Assembly (NCBI RefSeq): GCF_000374365.1 | Contig: NZ_KB894118.1 | Coordinates: 84,732-148,731 of the forward strand | Direction: 5' to 3' | From: Bacteroides gallinarum DSM 18171 = JCM 13658 | GTDB taxonomy: Bacteria; Bacteroidota; Bacteroidia; Bacteroidales; Bacteroidaceae | Length of the DNA: 64,000 nucleotides | Part shown: positions 8,481 through 18,066 of the stretch, piece by piece | How positions within the stretch are numbered: position 1 is the stretch's first letter | Layout: each line of letters begins with the position of its first letter | Program-made: the position numbers and the translations under genes | The notes under the pieces: model-generated | The model's input: the letters and a program-made list of their open reading frames with translations, nothing else | What the model was told of the DNA's origin: nothing | Database searches by the model: none

Positions 8481-10130
8481 TCAGTTGCTGGCAATCGTGA
8501 TGATGCAGAGTGCTATGATATCGCCGTTCTCTCCCTTGACTATCAGTTTATAGTCGTTTGCGTAAGTGTCGGGATTGCTGAAATAGATACCCCAGCCGCT
8601 TATTTTCCTGGGATTTCCTTTCAGGTCGAACGTATTGCCTTCCAGTTTCAAGCCTCCGGCATTGTTATTGCTTACCTGCTCGGTTATCTGCTGGCCGGTT
8701 GCCATACCCACACCCTCGAACACCAGCTTAAAGCTATTGAGTGTGAAGTTCGAAACGATGCTTTTGGGAATGACGGCTTTCCATACGTTGTTCCCGGTTA
8801 CGTTGTAATCGGTAACGTTGCTTGCGTTCTTCATATCCTCGAATGTTACTTTCGAACCCATATTACTTTCCAATTCGGGATATTTGATTTCGGTAGGATT
8901 GGTGGTTTCGGGGTTATAGTAATAATCCGCGCAGAACGTAATCCTGTCCGCCTGTTCCTGCCGTGCTTCCTGCTTCAATGTAGCCAGGATATTCACATCG
9001 TATATGGAGAGGAGGTCGTTGGTTTCGCTTTCGATAAGGCTGCCTTCCAGGTTTCCTTTAATCTTGTCGTAAACGGCCTGCGGGAACACCATGACGGTAG
9101 CTTCCCTTACTTCGCCGGTATTGTTGTCTACGCTCACCGTTACCTGGTCTTTGTTCGTACCCGTACCGATAGAGGCGTGTAGCCAGTCCATATTGCTGTT
9201 GAAATCGTAAACGTACTTGCCGTCCTGCTGTTTCTGGCTGAACGTTACCACCTGGAACGCGTCGTTGTAGGCGGTAATGGTGGATACCAGCTTGTCGGTC
9301 GTTTCCTTATCGCCTACAATCTCCTTGCCGTCCACGCTTGCCGTTACATTCATGTAAGTCGGGGCTGTTTTGATAGCATCCTGCTGCAATCCGGCATAAA
9401 TCAGGGGGATTTCCACCTTGCGTACCTTGTCGGTCTTGGCGGTGGCGGCATCTGCCGTAGTGAAAGTCAGCACGTAGTTGCCTTTGGCAATCGGGTACTT
9501 CTCGCTCAGCCCGCTGGTGTTCTCCTGGTTGAAGGTGAATTTGTACGCTCCGTTCTCGTCGATAGTGAAGGCGAGCCATTCCGGGTTGGTGAAACCGATT
9601 TTCATGCCGGCTTCCGCCTGTGCCTTGACTACCGTGTAGATAGCGGTAGCGATGCTGTTACCCTTAATCGTGAGCGGGTGGTCTTTATCGTATACATTAC
9701 CGTCCTCGTCGGTAACCGTGAGGTCGGTATATTCTTTGGCGGCACGCGTCACCTTACAGATAACCTGTGACTGGCTTCCCATTTTCAGGGTGATTTCCGC
9801 TACGGCAGCCTCGTTGTAGTTCTGCCCGTCGGCGGATGCCACAATGGTAATCGTCTGCTTCCCGGCTTTGCCGTTCATCAGGCTTTCAGAGAACTCGCCG
9901 TTCTTGAACTTGCACCACCCCGCATTGCTGGAGATTTCCCATTCCGTGTTCGCTTCGAAAGAAATCTCGGCGGTTTCGCCGGCGGCGCAGTTGATGTCTT
10001 TCAGTTCCGGAAAGACCGGAGCGGTTGCTCCGCCTTCGTCGTCATTGTCCGAACATCCGGCAAATGTTACGATGAACATCGCTGCCAATAGCATAAACCA
10101 ACTCTTATTCCTTAAATTCAATGTTTTCAT
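8481..10130 (-). CDS. BACON-like (DUF5003-type) surface lipoprotein of a SusCD complex
   Basis: 549 residues. Lipobox FAGC (Cys26) followed by SDNDDEGG. Residues about 45-135 have a BACON-like sandwich pattern (AAGETAEISFEANTEWEISS, then AGWCKFKNGEF, ITIVASADGQNYNEA). The rest contains further beta-sandwich repeats with no catalytic signature. Its place two genes after SusD, next to a DUF4843-like lipoprotein, resembles my memory of the B. thetaiotaomicron BT2261-BT2264 complex, in which two extra lipoproteins sit on a peptide-containing SusCD transporter. That homology was not checked. Proposed role: accessory surface subunit for substrate capture. Confidence 0.78.
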   Translation of the reverse strand: MKTLNLRNKSWFMLLAAMFIVTFAGCSDNDDEGGATAPVFPELKDINCAAGETAEISFEANTEWEISSNAGWCKFKNGEFSESLMNGKAGKQTITIVASADGQNYNEAAVAEITLKMGSQSQVICKVTRAAKEYTDLTVTDEDGNVYDKDHPLTIKGNSIATAIYTVVKAQAEAGMKIGFTNPEWLAFTIDENGAYKFTFNQENTSGLSEKYPIAKGNYVLTFTTADAATAKTDKVRKVEIPLIYAGLQQDAIKTAPTYMNVTASVDGKEIVGDKETTDKLVSTITAYNDAFQVVTFSQKQQDGKYVYDFNSNMDWLHASIGTGTNKDQVTVSVDNNTGEVREATVMVFPQAVYDKIKGNLEGSLIESETNDLLSIYDVNILATLKQEARQEQADRITFCADYYYNPETTNPTEIKYPELESNMGSKVTFEDMKNASNVTDYNVTGNNVWKAVIPKSIVSNFTLNSFKLVFEGVGMATGQQITEQVSNNNAGGLKLEGNTFDLKGNPRKISGWGIYFSNPDTYANDYKLIVKGENGDIIALCIITIASN

Positions 10131-10147
10131 TATTATATGGTTTAATG

Positions 10148-11053
10148 TTAATATCCTTGTTCCCTTAGTTTCTCGGCTTCAGCTTCGCTAATCCATTCTA
10201 CGACATTGGCAGGGGTATCTACCACGCCGTACAGCGAGCCGTCTTTGTTATCTACCCGTACGTTGATGTACATGAAGATGAACTTATCGCAGGTGTTGTA
10301 ATAGGCGGGATAGCCCGAAGGTTGCGTCATCATCATCTTGCCGTTGCCGTAAATCGTGCCGAACGCTTCGCTCGTGCTGCCGCATACGTGCTCCTCTATC
10401 TCGATATCCGCTTCCTCAATGTTGTCCGGCTTGAATTTGACCTTCGTGTCGAAGCCGTCGTAGAAGAGTCCGTGCAACACAATCGTATTCTCCTCGTCTT
10501 CTACCACATCGGAGGTTATCAGGCGCAGCTTGATGCCTCCCAAGTAACTGGAGAAGTAGGTGGACGTGACTTTGCAGAAGCCGCTGTAATTGTTGATGTC
10601 GAACGGGCAGTATTTATGTATCACCACTTTGGTTTTCGTTCCGTACATTTCCCATTGTTCCGATTCGGGAACGACCAGGCGCAGGGCGAATCCCAGGGAG
10701 TCGCGCTTGTCGATGTTCTCGTACATACTCTCTACCTCCACATTGGCAGCCATTTCGCCCGCCTTGATAGTGACGGTGTTCGAGAGGAGCTTATAATGTT
10801 TCCCCTCGACGGCGTTGCTCTCCTTGTCTATCACCTCCACGGCGAACGTACGGTCGTAGCCGGCGCGTGCGGTTGCCGATACGGGAATATCGAATTTCTC
10901 GTTACTCTCCTGCACGATGTATTCGTAGAGGGTATCGGAGAACATCAGATAACTGGGTCCGCTATACATCACCCGGTTCTGGTCGCATCCGGCAAGGCTT
11001 GCCAGGACAGCAATGGCTGCCACGCATCCGATTAATAGTTTCTTCATTATCAT
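10148..11053 (-). CDS. DUF4843-like surface lipoprotein beside SusD
   Basis: 301 residues (or 299 from the Met at 11047). Lipobox LAGC (Cys23) followed by DQNR. The N-terminal half has the Calx-beta-like pattern of DUF4843 proteins (VMYSGPSYLMFSDTLYEY, then FDIPVSATARAGYDRTFAVE and a YKLLSNTVTIKAGE strand pair). The C-terminal half is a second beta domain (GGIKLRLITSDVVEDEENTI). DUF4843 lipoproteins typically follow a SusD gene in loci with few or no glycosidases. It is separated from SusD by 12 bases. Likely an accessory subunit on the SusCD lid. Confidence 0.82.
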   Translation of the reverse strand: MIMKKLLIGCVAAIAVLASLAGCDQNRVMYSGPSYLMFSDTLYEYIVQESNEKFDIPVSATARAGYDRTFAVEVIDKESNAVEGKHYKLLSNTVTIKAGEMAANVEVESMYENIDKRDSLGFALRLVVPESEQWEMYGTKTKVVIHKYCPFDINNYSGFCKVTSTYFSSYLGGIKLRLITSDVVEDEENTIVLHGLFYDGFDTKVKFKPDNIEEADIEIEEHVCGSTSEAFGTIYGNGKMMMTQPSGYPAYYNTCDKFIFMYINVRVDNKDGSLYGVVDTPANVVEWISEAEAEKLREQGY

Positions 11054-11065
11054 AAATCTTTTATC

Positions 11066-12598
11066 TTATTTGTTACTTTCATTAGGTTGTATTTCCGAGC
11101 CCGGAGCATCGAGTTCGTGCTGGGGTATCGGCCATACGAACAGCGGGTCGTCCTTCTCCACTTTCAGGCTGCTGCCGTTGTCTAGCGACTGGTCTTGCGG
11201 CTCGCGCTTGAAGCCGTCGTGCCAGCGTTTGAGGTCGTGCAGGCGGAAACCTTCCATATACAGCTCTTTCACACGTTCTTTCTTGATAACGTCCATGGCA
11301 TTGTCCTTGCTCATGGCGGTGGAGCCGCCGTAAGAAGCATAACGCGCCAGGCGGAGCTTGGAGATGTCGCTTCCGGCTTTGCCGTAATCGGGCTGTGCCT
11401 TCTGTACATAAGCCTCCGCACGGATAAGGTACTGTTCGGACAGGCGTAACACCTTCGGCATGGTTACATGCAGGATGTTGTAGCTGGTGAACGTTTCGTT
11501 GCCGAAGTACTTGACGAGCAGCGGCCAGGTAAGCCCGTGGCTGTAACCGGTGGTGAACGACTGGAAGATAGTGGATACGCGCAGGTCGCTCGTTTCGTAT
11601 AGGTTGATGACCCAGGTGGCGGGAACGTAGTCCGGGCGTACGCTGGTAAAGTCGTAGTTGGCAAAGATACGTCCCAGTGCGCCGCCGTAGGAATTGACGG
11701 TGAAGCCTACCTTCCAGATAGACTCGGTGGAAGAATCGTTGGTCCACATATACTTATAATAGCTGACACCCGTAGAGGCGGTTTGCGTACAGCTCGACAG
11801 GATGTAGTATCCGCTTTCGATAACTTTGGTGGAATACTCGATAGCTTCGTCCCACTTCTTCATATAGAGGGCTACGCGGGCGCGCAGGGCATATACCGTA
11901 TATTCGTTGAAGTAGATAGAGTTGTACAGTACGCCGTCTTTGGAAGGGTCGAAGTCCTCCTCCAGTTTCAGCAGTTCCGCCGCACGCTCTAGGTCGTCCA
12001 GTATGAACTGGTAGGAGTCTTTGAGCGAAGCGCGCTTCATCTCTTCGTTGCCCTGGTAGTGCTGGGATAGGATAACGCCCAACTCGTTGGCTGCTTCTTC
12101 ATCGCTTTCGTAAGCCTTGCAGAACAGCTTCACCAGTTCGGAGTAAGCCAGTGCGCGGGCAAAGTAGGCCTCTCCGCAACATTGGTCTAACTTGTCGAGT
12201 TCCTTGTCGTCGTTGGTCTTTTTCCGTACGTTGTCTACCCGGTCAAACAGGAAGTTACAGCGGTTGATAACGGTGTACAAGTCGCCGTACACGGCTTCGA
12301 TGTCGGTATTGGTAGGTTTGATGTCCTTCCAGCGCCAGATTTCGCCGTAGATATTGGTATTTCCGTTTATTCCGTACACGAAGTCGGTCTGCAGGTCGGG
12401 CAGCAGCGTCAGGTTACCGGAATAGAGGTATGCGCTTTTGAAGGAATCGTATATGCCGATTACCGCCAAATTCACGTCGGATACCGTTTGCAGGGATTCG
12501 TCGAAAGGAATTCCGTCCTCGGGCATCTTGTCCAGGCAGGAGGTAACGGACAACGCCACGGCAGCCGACAGTATGTATAATTTGAATTTCTTAATCAT
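11066..12598 (-). CDS. SusD/RagB-family surface lipoprotein
   Basis: 510 residues. Lipobox VTSC (Cys21). The sequence follows the SusD/RagB plan: N-terminal TPR-rich part with AYFARALAYSELVKLFCKAY and YALRARVALYMKKWDEAIEY, and a C-terminal part with YLIRAEAYVQKA and the closing KKERVKELYMEGFRLHDLKR block. SusD proteins form the hinged lid over SusC and bind the substrate at the cell surface. It lies 26 bases after SusC. The absence of carbohydrate enzymes in this operon and the presence of a protease point to peptides as ligand, which is an inference. Confidence 0.95.
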   Translation of the reverse strand: MIKKFKLYILSAAVALSVTSCLDKMPEDGIPFDESLQTVSDVNLAVIGIYDSFKSAYLYSGNLTLLPDLQTDFVYGINGNTNIYGEIWRWKDIKPTNTDIEAVYGDLYTVINRCNFLFDRVDNVRKKTNDDKELDKLDQCCGEAYFARALAYSELVKLFCKAYESDEEAANELGVILSQHYQGNEEMKRASLKDSYQFILDDLERAAELLKLEEDFDPSKDGVLYNSIYFNEYTVYALRARVALYMKKWDEAIEYSTKVIESGYYILSSCTQTASTGVSYYKYMWTNDSSTESIWKVGFTVNSYGGALGRIFANYDFTSVRPDYVPATWVINLYETSDLRVSTIFQSFTTGYSHGLTWPLLVKYFGNETFTSYNILHVTMPKVLRLSEQYLIRAEAYVQKAQPDYGKAGSDISKLRLARYASYGGSTAMSKDNAMDVIKKERVKELYMEGFRLHDLKRWHDGFKREPQDQSLDNGSSLKVEKDDPLFVWPIPQHELDAPGSEIQPNESNK

Positions 12599-12624
12599 TT
12601 TCTTGCTAACTTATATTGTTCTGT

Positions 12625-15558
12625 TTAGAATGACACTTCGATACCCAGTGTAAACTGGCGCGAAGCCGGATACTGCGCCCTGTAAACGTTGTCCGCCATT
12701 TCGGGGTCCAGCCCGGAAAATCCTGTAAAGGTAAGCAGGTTCTGTCCTTGCAGGTATATGCGGGCGGATGTGAAGAAATTGGTTTTCTTCAACAACGTCT
12801 GCGGCAGGGAGTAGGCGAGCGTCAGGTTTTTCAGGCGGAGGAAAGAGGTGTTCTCCAGGAAACGGTCGTCGAGCTGTGCCACTACGCCGTAGCGCGGGAT
12901 GTCCGTGATGTCTCCGGGTTTCTTCCAGCCGTCGTACAACAGCCGTCTGGACTGGTTGTAAGTGCTGTACAACCCGTTACTTTCTTCGAAGAAGCGGTCG
13001 TTGTTCATCACCCAGCGGTCTGCCATCCAACTGAACTGTGCCGACAGCGAGAGGCCTTTCCACGAAAGGGTCGTGCCGAAGCCGCCCGTCCACGGGGAGT
13101 CGAACGACTTTCCGGTCATCACCTTATCGTCCTCCTTGAATTCGGTGGTCAGCTCTCCGTCTTTGGTGTACCAAAGGGCATCGCCGTTGGCGGGGTTCAC
13201 GCCGGCATAGCGGTTCATGAAGTATTCGTGCACGGGATGTCCCACTACGTATTTCAGTCCGGTGGTGGAGTTGACGTATTCCTGTACGCCGTTGTAAAGC
13301 TCTACCAACTCATTCTTATTATAAGAAATGTTGGCGTTCAGGTTCCAGGTAAAGTCTTTGGTACGTATCACATCGCCGTTGACCGAGATTTCCACACCAC
13401 GGTTTATCATGGCGCCGATGTTCTCCCAACGGTAGCCCATACCGCTAATGGCGTAGGATTCGGGTACGTACATCAGCATGTTGGTGGTCTTTTTGTGATA
13501 GAAGTCGATGTCCATATGGGCGCGGTTGAAGAAGTCCAGGCGCAACCCGATGTTGTTAGACCAGGTCTGCTCCCAGCTCAACTCCTCGTTGCCGCTCTGT
13601 TTGGGATAGATGCCGGCTTCGTCGTTGTACTTGGCTCCTCCGGAAACGAGTGCGAGGTGGTCGTAGTAGGGGATATCCGAGTTACCGGAAGTACCCGTAC
13701 TGAGTGCGATTTGCGCTCCGGTAAGCCATTCGATGTCTTTCAGGAATGATTCGTTCTTGATGTTCCACATAAATCCCAGCGACCAGAATGCACCCCAGCG
13801 GTGGTCTTTACCGAAACGCGAGGAGGCGTCGGTACGTGCGGCTACCTCTGCATAATAAAGGTTTTTGTAGTTGTACTCTCCGCGGAAGAAGAACGAAAGG
13901 TCGGCATATGCCTCATTGGAGTCTACCCATGAGGAGGCGCGTGTACCGGAACTTACGTTCGTCAGGAAGTCGTTAGCCTGTCCTTTGGTTACTACCTGGA
14001 AACCGGTAGACTGGAAATCCGTGGCTTCCTGTCCCAGCATGAAGTTGAAGGAATGGTCTTCGTTCAGTTCCCAACGGTAGTTGGCAGTGGTCGTTTCGCT
14101 GAGTTTCAGGGAGAAGGTGGAGTTACGTCCTGCCGTTCCCTGCTGGTTGTTGATAGCATAGCTGGGATAAGACTGTATGAAAGCAGTGGAGTGCGAGTAG
14201 TCGGCGCCGAACTGCGTGCGTATCGTCAGGTTCTTTATGGGTGTTATTTCTGCAAATACGGTAGACAGGATTTTGTATTTCTTGTAATGTATCGGGTTGT
14301 TCGTCATCCATTCGATAGGATTCTGCCCCGTACCCTTCCAAGTACCGTCGTTCTGCGATGCCAGCGAGCCGTCTTTGTTGTAAGGACTCCAGTAGGGGAG
14401 CATGAAGCGCGAGCCGGCTATCGGGGTATAAATCGTCATGCTGCCTTCTTCCGTCTGCTCCACTTCCTCGTAGGCTGCCATGGAACTCGTGCCAATCTTT
14501 AGCCAACTGCTCGCCTTCACCTCTGCGTTGGCGCGCATGTTATAGCGGCGGAAGGATGAATTCTGGGCGATACCGTCCTGGTCGTAAAAGCCGCCTGACA
14601 CGTAATAGTTGAGGCGGTCGGTAGCCCGGTTTACGGAAAGTTCGTAGTTCTGCAACGGCGCCCGGTCGTTGAACACTTCGTCCAACCAGTTAACGTTGGT
14701 ACGCGACAGGATAGTGTAGTCCTGTCCGTCCGTCAGTCCTATTTCCTTTTCGAACTGGATGCGCTCGGGCGTATCCATAAGCGTCCACTTGTCGTTGGAT
14801 GCCAGTTGCGAGAAGCCGTACTGCGCGCGCAGCGTTACCTTCGCCTTGTCCATGGCAAGCCCCCGCTTGGTGGTGATAACTACGACGCCGTTTGCGGCGC
14901 GTGCTCCATATATAGAGGTGGAGGAGGCATCTTTCAATACGGAAATCGATTCGATGTCTCCCGGGCTGATTGTGTTGAAGTCCGAGCTGGCAATGGGCAC
15001 TCCGTCCAGAATGAACAGCGGCGATGTGCCCGAGTTGATAGAATTCGTACCGCGGATTTTGAATACCGACGCCTTGCTGGGCTCTCCCGAATTGGAGATA
15101 ACCGACAGTCCGGGCGTCTGTCCCTGCAATGCCTGGTCGAAACCGGCAGCCGGAACATTCTCCATTTTATCCGACTTTACGGTAGATACCGAACCGGCGA
15201 TAGTCCCCTTTTTGCGTACGCCGTATGCCACTACCACTACTTCGTCTACCATTTCGGTATTCGGTTCTAAGATTACGTTGTAACGGGCGGCGGCCGTAAA
15301 TTGCTTTTCTACCGTTCTCATACCGATGTACGAAAACTGCAATGTGGCCGGAGACGTGGTTACCGTGATACTATAATTACCGTTAATATCGGTAATTACG
15401 CCATTTGTTGTGCCTTTTTCAACTACAGATACTCCTATTACCGGCTGGTTGTCCTCTGCCGACAGGATAAGACCTGTTATTCTAAATCCCCCCTGTGCCA
15501 ATACATACGGGATTTCGAATAGCGTTAAAAGCACAAACAAGAGAGTTGCTTTTCTCAT
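12625..15558 (-). CDS. SusC/RagA-family TonB-dependent transporter
   Basis: 977 residues. Signal peptide MRKATLLFVLLTLFEIP to VLA, then a carboxypeptidase-regulatory-like domain (about 25-105, IKE-type ITGLILSAEDNQPVIGV), the family motif DEVVVVAYG, and a plug with VLKDASSTSIYGARAANG. The rest is a 22-strand barrel ending in the terminal Phe of GIEVSF, as expected for insertion by BAM. It is the first gene of the nine-gene operon down to 146. There is no anti-sigma or STN domain at the N-terminus and no regulator gene beside it, so its control must come from elsewhere. Likely imports peptides produced by the downstream S8 protease. Confidence 0.95.
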   Translation of the reverse strand: MRKATLLFVLLTLFEIPYVLAQGGFRITGLILSAEDNQPVIGVSVVEKGTTNGVITDINGNYSITVTTSPATLQFSYIGMRTVEKQFTAAARYNVILEPNTEMVDEVVVVAYGVRKKGTIAGSVSTVKSDKMENVPAAGFDQALQGQTPGLSVISNSGEPSKASVFKIRGTNSINSGTSPLFILDGVPIASSDFNTISPGDIESISVLKDASSTSIYGARAANGVVVITTKRGLAMDKAKVTLRAQYGFSQLASNDKWTLMDTPERIQFEKEIGLTDGQDYTILSRTNVNWLDEVFNDRAPLQNYELSVNRATDRLNYYVSGGFYDQDGIAQNSSFRRYNMRANAEVKASSWLKIGTSSMAAYEEVEQTEEGSMTIYTPIAGSRFMLPYWSPYNKDGSLASQNDGTWKGTGQNPIEWMTNNPIHYKKYKILSTVFAEITPIKNLTIRTQFGADYSHSTAFIQSYPSYAINNQQGTAGRNSTFSLKLSETTTANYRWELNEDHSFNFMLGQEATDFQSTGFQVVTKGQANDFLTNVSSGTRASSWVDSNEAYADLSFFFRGEYNYKNLYYAEVAARTDASSRFGKDHRWGAFWSLGFMWNIKNESFLKDIEWLTGAQIALSTGTSGNSDIPYYDHLALVSGGAKYNDEAGIYPKQSGNEELSWEQTWSNNIGLRLDFFNRAHMDIDFYHKKTTNMLMYVPESYAISGMGYRWENIGAMINRGVEISVNGDVIRTKDFTWNLNANISYNKNELVELYNGVQEYVNSTTGLKYVVGHPVHEYFMNRYAGVNPANGDALWYTKDGELTTEFKEDDKVMTGKSFDSPWTGGFGTTLSWKGLSLSAQFSWMADRWVMNNDRFFEESNGLYSTYNQSRRLLYDGWKKPGDITDIPRYGVVAQLDDRFLENTSFLRLKNLTLAYSLPQTLLKKTNFFTSARIYLQGQNLLTFTGFSGLDPEMADNVYRAQYPASRQFTLGIEVSF

Positions 15559-15818
15559 CTTTGTTCTTTTAATGAATTAGTTAATAATTTGGTTTTGATT
15601 TCAGTTTCAAACGGGAAGAGACATTTTGGGGATGTATATTGCCGTTCGCATATTTATTTTTGACAGTGATTATACTTGGGAATGGTTGTTACATACTCCC
15701 GAACATCGGCAAACACTGGAAATATCTTTTTAAACATGCTGAATAAGTTTGTAATAATGTTAATACTTTATTTTACAAAAGATACCCCGTGTAAAACTTT
15801 CTTTGGATATATTTGCAA

Positions 15819-15826
15819 CAAATATA
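15819..15826 (-). promoter_or_regulatory. Candidate -7 box for the SusC operon
   Basis: Minus strand TATATTTG matches the Bacteroides -7 consensus TAnnTTTG. No good -33 TTTG is seen at 19-base spacing. It would give a leader of about 250 bases before the SusC start, which is long, so this is only a candidate. Confidence 0.3.
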
Positions 15827-15879
15827 AAGAAAGTTTCGAAAAAAAATATATATTCTATATTGTTTTTATAAAATATTTA

Positions 15880-15887
15880 TAATTTTG
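15880..15887 (+). promoter_or_regulatory. Candidate -7 box for the Fn3-like lipoprotein gene
   Basis: TAATTTTG matches TAnnTTTG; ATTG at 15859-15862 is a weak -33 partner at 17 bases. Predicted leader is about 95 bases to the ATG at 15990. Confidence 0.5.
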
Positions 15888-15989
15888 CAAAATAGTAACA
15901 GTGTAATACGAATCTCTCTTTAACTGTTTTTTCTCAATTTTTATTCTCTGTTTACTTTTCCCTATTATTAACTAATTATTCAATAATGT

Positions 15990-17945
15990 ATGAAACACAT
16001 TTTTAAGACAATGGTCCCCTTATTGGCATTTGCTACCTTTATGTGGACAGGTTGCTCGGACGAGGACGACACCGAACCGACACCCCAGAAACCGGCGATA
16101 CCGACGATTAGCGTAGGCGAGCCTGCACTCAGTACGGACAATACCAAAGCGGTAGTAACGGTTACTCCGTCCGAGGAAACGGAGAAGTGGTACTGGAAGT
16201 GCGAAGAGAAAGGAAAGGCGGCTGCCGAGTACACGGCGGTAACGGGAAAAGAGGCTGCCAAGCTGGAGATTCCTATTACTATGGACCTTACTTATACGCT
16301 GACCGTGTATGCAGAGAATGAATCGGGAAAGAGCAAGGAAGCCGTGAAGGAATTCATCTTCAAGTATGAGGATATCATGGCGGAGCTAGTAGAATTCGAA
16401 ATAAAGAATGTTACCGCGTTCTCTATGGATGTGGATGTGAAGAAAAGCGCCAAATGCGCCAAGTATGTGATAGGTGCAGTATTGACGGATGTTTATACCG
16501 AAAAGACTTTCGTAGAGGCTTCCGAAACTTCATTGAAGCCGAACGAGAGTTATCCGCTGCAACCGTATAACTGGTCGGATGTAAATGCCACCTTTACGGA
16601 AAGAACGGTATCGAGAGCTACCATGCAAGGTGAAGATATTGACAAGAGCCAGGGCGTACGTCTGGTTGCCGGTTCGGAATATACCGTAGCTGTTTATGCA
16701 GTGAATGCAGAAGGTGCAGGAACGGTCTTTACGAAAACCGTTACCATTCCGGCTGCGGAATTCAAGGGTAACGTAAAGGTTGAAATCGACATTCCGGAAG
16801 CTAAGTTGACTATGGAGAGCTTCGATGCCGTAATCACCGCAGACGAAACGTGCAGCAGGATGATTATGGGCTTCTCTACTCCGACGCTTGTGGCAAGTGC
16901 GATAGAGGACAATTCGAAATCATTCGACGAAATGTCCGAAGCAGAGATTAATTCTGCTCTGGCAAACTTGGGTGCTGAAACTCCTACGGCTTATACGGGA
17001 GCGATAACGAAATCGTATACTTATAATATAGAGCCGGGAAAAGAATATTTGGTTTATGCAATTCCTATCGACAAGGAAGGACACCTGGGTAAGGTTACTT
17101 ATAATAAGTTCAAGACACTTTCTCCACTCTTCGACGGAGAAGGAGAGATTACATCCGTAGAGATTCCCGAACAGACTTCTATCAATGCATTGGGAATTAA
17201 ACTTGGAGTGAATGATAAGGTGAAATCGGTTCGTGTACTGTGTTTGCCATATGCTTCGTTCTATAACTTGAATGTAGAATGGGCGATGTCTTCTGAGCAA
17301 TCGAGAGGTATTTACTGGACTGAATATGCAGTAGAGGATTTGAGTACTTTGGAGAATACGGGAGAGATTATTAATCATCCGGGCGATACATATTATTTGA
17401 GGGCTACAACTGTAGATGTGAATGGTAAATTGAGCCCTATTATTGATTTAGTGGAAAAAGCTGGTAATGGAACTAAAGGAATGGTAACCAAAGAAGAAGA
17501 ACAGGAGCAAGTTACTACCGAATTTAAGGGTAAAGGTAAAATTACTTTGGCAGTAGCAGATGCCGGTGACGACGGAATTAAACTGACCGTAACCAAGGGT
17601 AGTGATACCAAGCTTGTTTATATGGTGAAATATGCAGCCGATGCAGTGCCCGACGGTGATACTTCAGTTCGTGGCGGTGTACAGATTACCGATTGCGTAA
17701 AGGATAAAGACTTCTTCAAAAACTTTGATGCAAGTGCCACACCTTCTGGTGGTGTAAGCATCGTGCTGGATGAAAATACGAATACAACGGATGTTGTCGG
17801 AAGTATGTCTAATGAGTATGATGGTGATTACGGCGGTGATGCCCGTATCTTCGTAACATTGGATAACGACGGTAAGTTGAGTATTGCCGATTACTATATT
17901 CATGGATACGGTACAAAGGATGACCATGTTGAGGTAGCTCCTTAA
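15990..17945 (+). CDS. Multidomain Fn3-like surface lipoprotein
   Basis: 651 residues. Lipobox WTGC (Cys22) followed by SDEDD gives a strong surface-export signature. The rest is a series of about five beta-sandwich modules of 90-110 residues with fibronectin-III-like strand patterns (TYTLTVYAENESGKSKEA; SEYTVAVYAVNAEG; KEYLVYAIPIDKEGHLG; DTYYLRATTVDVNGKLS). No catalytic residues are evident. It is transcribed away from the protease/SusCD operon and ends with its own terminator. The codon usage shifts toward lower GC in the last third. Likely an adhesin or binding protein of unknown ligand. Confidence 0.8.
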   Translation: MKHIFKTMVPLLAFATFMWTGCSDEDDTEPTPQKPAIPTISVGEPALSTDNTKAVVTVTPSEETEKWYWKCEEKGKAAAEYTAVTGKEAAKLEIPITMDLTYTLTVYAENESGKSKEAVKEFIFKYEDIMAELVEFEIKNVTAFSMDVDVKKSAKCAKYVIGAVLTDVYTEKTFVEASETSLKPNESYPLQPYNWSDVNATFTERTVSRATMQGEDIDKSQGVRLVAGSEYTVAVYAVNAEGAGTVFTKTVTIPAAEFKGNVKVEIDIPEAKLTMESFDAVITADETCSRMIMGFSTPTLVASAIEDNSKSFDEMSEAEINSALANLGAETPTAYTGAITKSYTYNIEPGKEYLVYAIPIDKEGHLGKVTYNKFKTLSPLFDGEGEITSVEIPEQTSINALGIKLGVNDKVKSVRVLCLPYASFYNLNVEWAMSSEQSRGIYWTEYAVEDLSTLENTGEIINHPGDTYYLRATTVDVNGKLSPIIDLVEKAGNGTKGMVTKEEEQEQVTTEFKGKGKITLAVADAGDDGIKLTVTKGSDTKLVYMVKYAADAVPDGDTSVRGGVQITDCVKDKDFFKNFDASATPSGGVSIVLDENTNTTDVVGSMSNEYDGDYGGDARIFVTLDNDGKLSIADYYIHGYGTKDDHVEVAP

Positions 17946-17966
17946 AAACAAGAAATCAAATAGTAA

Positions 17967-18012
17967 AGGGCGTAATGAGCAGGTAGGAATGCCTTTCATT
18001 ACGCCCTCTTTT
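17967..18012 (+). terminator. Rho-independent terminator
   Basis: AGGGCGTAATGA (17967-17978) pairs with TCATTACGCCCT (17996-18007), followed by CTTTTTG. It ends the Fn3-like lipoprotein gene 21 bases after its stop. Confidence 0.92.
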
Positions 18013-18066
18013 TGTTGTCCTTTCCTTGTTTTATGCAGATTTCCTACGGAGAGGGGGATGCTTGGG

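Larger units (their letters stand above)
15559..15989. other. Divergent intergenic region between SusC operon and Fn3-like lipoprotein
   Basis: 431 AT-rich bases with no credible gene; the only open frame (15676-15882, + strand) is of intergenic composition. It holds candidate -7 boxes for both directions at 15819-15826 (minus) and 15880-15887 (plus), about 55 bases apart, so the two units may share regulatory sites. The rest, 15560-15815, shows nothing recognisable. Confidence 0.5.

Noticed and set aside
146..15558. Reading the first operon as a polysaccharide utilisation locus
   Set aside because: No glycoside hydrolase, lyase, sulfatase or carbohydrate esterase is encoded; the only enzyme is a protease.
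15676..15882. 68-codon open frame between the SusC operon and the Fn3-like gene
   Set aside because: It is AT-rich intergenic sequence that contains the candidate promoters, with no protein-like composition.
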